A DNA stretch of 64,000 nt from VAZQ01 sp963807865 (lineage in GTDB: Bacteria > Pseudomonadota > Alphaproteobacteria > Rhizobiales > Xanthobacteraceae): positions 372,001 through 436,000 of the forward strand of contig CAWEDK010000009.1 of NCBI GenBank assembly GCA_963807865.1, read 5' to 3'. Of this stretch, positions 63,687 through 64,000 are shown piece by piece; position 1 is the first letter of the stretch; the number at the start of each line of letters is the position of its first letter. The notes under the pieces are model-generated. The model had not been told where the DNA came from. It was given only the letters and a program-made list of their open reading frames with translations, and did not search any database. Position numbers and translations under genes: made by a program.

Positions 63687-64000
63687 TTACTTGGCCGCCG
63701 CGGTGAAGATCGACTTCGGGATCATCCCGTGGATGCCCTTGGTGCCGTCGACGACCTGGGTGACGTGATAGTCGACCGCGACGCTGGCGATCATGTAGGC
63801 CTCTTCCCGTGTCAGGTGCGGGAATTGCTTGGTGATGAAGTCGATGGTCTCGCGCACCGCGATCTTCATGCACTCTTCGAGGTTCGGGTGCAGCCCCATG
63901 ACGATCCAGTGTGTCGGGGTTTCGGCGCGCGGCCAGGTCAGCTTCATGTCCTTGCGCAAGATGAATTGAAACTTGCCGCGCATCCCGGTCTCGATCGCCG
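63687..64000 (-). CDS. Acetamidase/formamidase family protein, C-terminal part
   Basis: The frame runs through the window end and includes WPRAETPTHWIVMGLHPNLE, FPHLTREEAYMIASVAVDYH and THWIVMGL, matching the FmdA/AmdA C-terminal domain. The N-terminus lies outside the window. It would hydrolyse formamide or acetamide to ammonia and the acid. Confidence 0.85.
   Translation of the reverse strand, partial: AIETGMRGKFQFILRKDMKLTWPRAETPTHWIVMGLHPNLEECMKIAVRETIDFITKQFPHLTREEAYMIASVAVDYHVTQVVDGTKGIHGMIPKSIFTAAAK

Noticed and set aside
1..64000. CRISPR arrays, rRNA operons, prophage or insertion sequence genes
   Set aside because: No repeat-spacer series, no rRNA, no integrase, transposase or phage structural motifs were seen; only short palindromic repeats are present.

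Overview
The window is a GC-rich alphaproteobacterial chromosome segment, most likely from the Hyphomicrobiales near Bradyrhizobiaceae/Xanthobacteraceae. This rests on gene content read from the sequence: a GapR-type nucleoid protein, CpdR, DUF1244, DUF1036, DUF882 and DUF6481 proteins, several orphan TctC/Bug receptors, and short REP-like hairpins between genes. I could not run database searches; family names come from motif recognition.

Layout. 1-11 kb is mostly housekeeping: the tail of an NtrC-type regulator, an L,D-transpeptidase and a DUF882 M15-like protein (cell wall), gapR, a DUF1244 gene, glycerate kinase, DUF1036, pyruvate kinase, an SGNH hydrolase, a TPR protein and a short rpmJ (L36) gene. 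11-16 kb holds an amidohydrolase and two convergent Tat-exported phosphatases (PhoX-like and PhoD-like). 16-23 kb carries a secreted protein, tRNA-Val(GAC), cpdR, an N-formylglutamate amidohydrolase-like gene, an MFS transporter, hisN and purEK. 23-28 kb is a TetR-MFP-RND efflux operon. 28-35 kb has three intact TctC receptors, two small DUF465 genes, DUF6481, a phasin-like protein, a PEP mutase/isocitrate lyase-family enzyme and a PadR regulator with two palindromic sites upstream.

35-46 kb is catabolic: a broken TctC, a Tat-leader thiamine-diphosphate enzyme followed by a cytochrome c, a VanB-type reductase, a Rieske ferredoxin module, an amidohydrolase, an FAA hydrolase and an extradiol-type VOC dioxygenase. 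45-49 kb is a sulfur-oxidation cluster transcribed leftward (soxE/fccA, soxF/fccB, soxX, soxY, soxZ, soxA) with no soxB or soxCD in the window. 49-57.4 kb holds three tandem two-gene sets for isoquinoline 1-oxidoreductase-type molybdenum hydroxylases. These are followed divergently by a hydroxycinnamoyl-CoA hydratase-lyase and a rightward run of catabolic genes: FMN hydroxyacid oxidase, Ldh2-type dehydrogenase, beta-hydroxyacid dehydrogenase, enoyl-CoA hydratase and amidohydrolase. The window ends in the C-terminus of an acetamidase/formamidase.

The most striking structural property is reading-frame damage. By manual frame tracing I find about 55 single-base frameshifts in 16 genes between 11 and 62 kb. 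About 51 are one extra base and only about 4 are one missing base. They sit in patches, while the flanking protein sequence stays well conserved. Genes at 1-11 kb and 16-34.5 kb, and many in between, are clean. This looks like uneven consensus quality or very recent decay, not ancient pseudogenes. I mark these loci as pseudogenes with their full reconstructed extent, but many may be functional genes with sequence errors.

A plausible combined role of the right half is oxidation of lignin-derived aromatics (hydroxycinnamoyl-CoA to aromatic aldehyde, aldehyde oxidation, ring cleavage and side-chain metabolism) alongside lithotrophic sulfur oxidation. The pathway linkage is inference.
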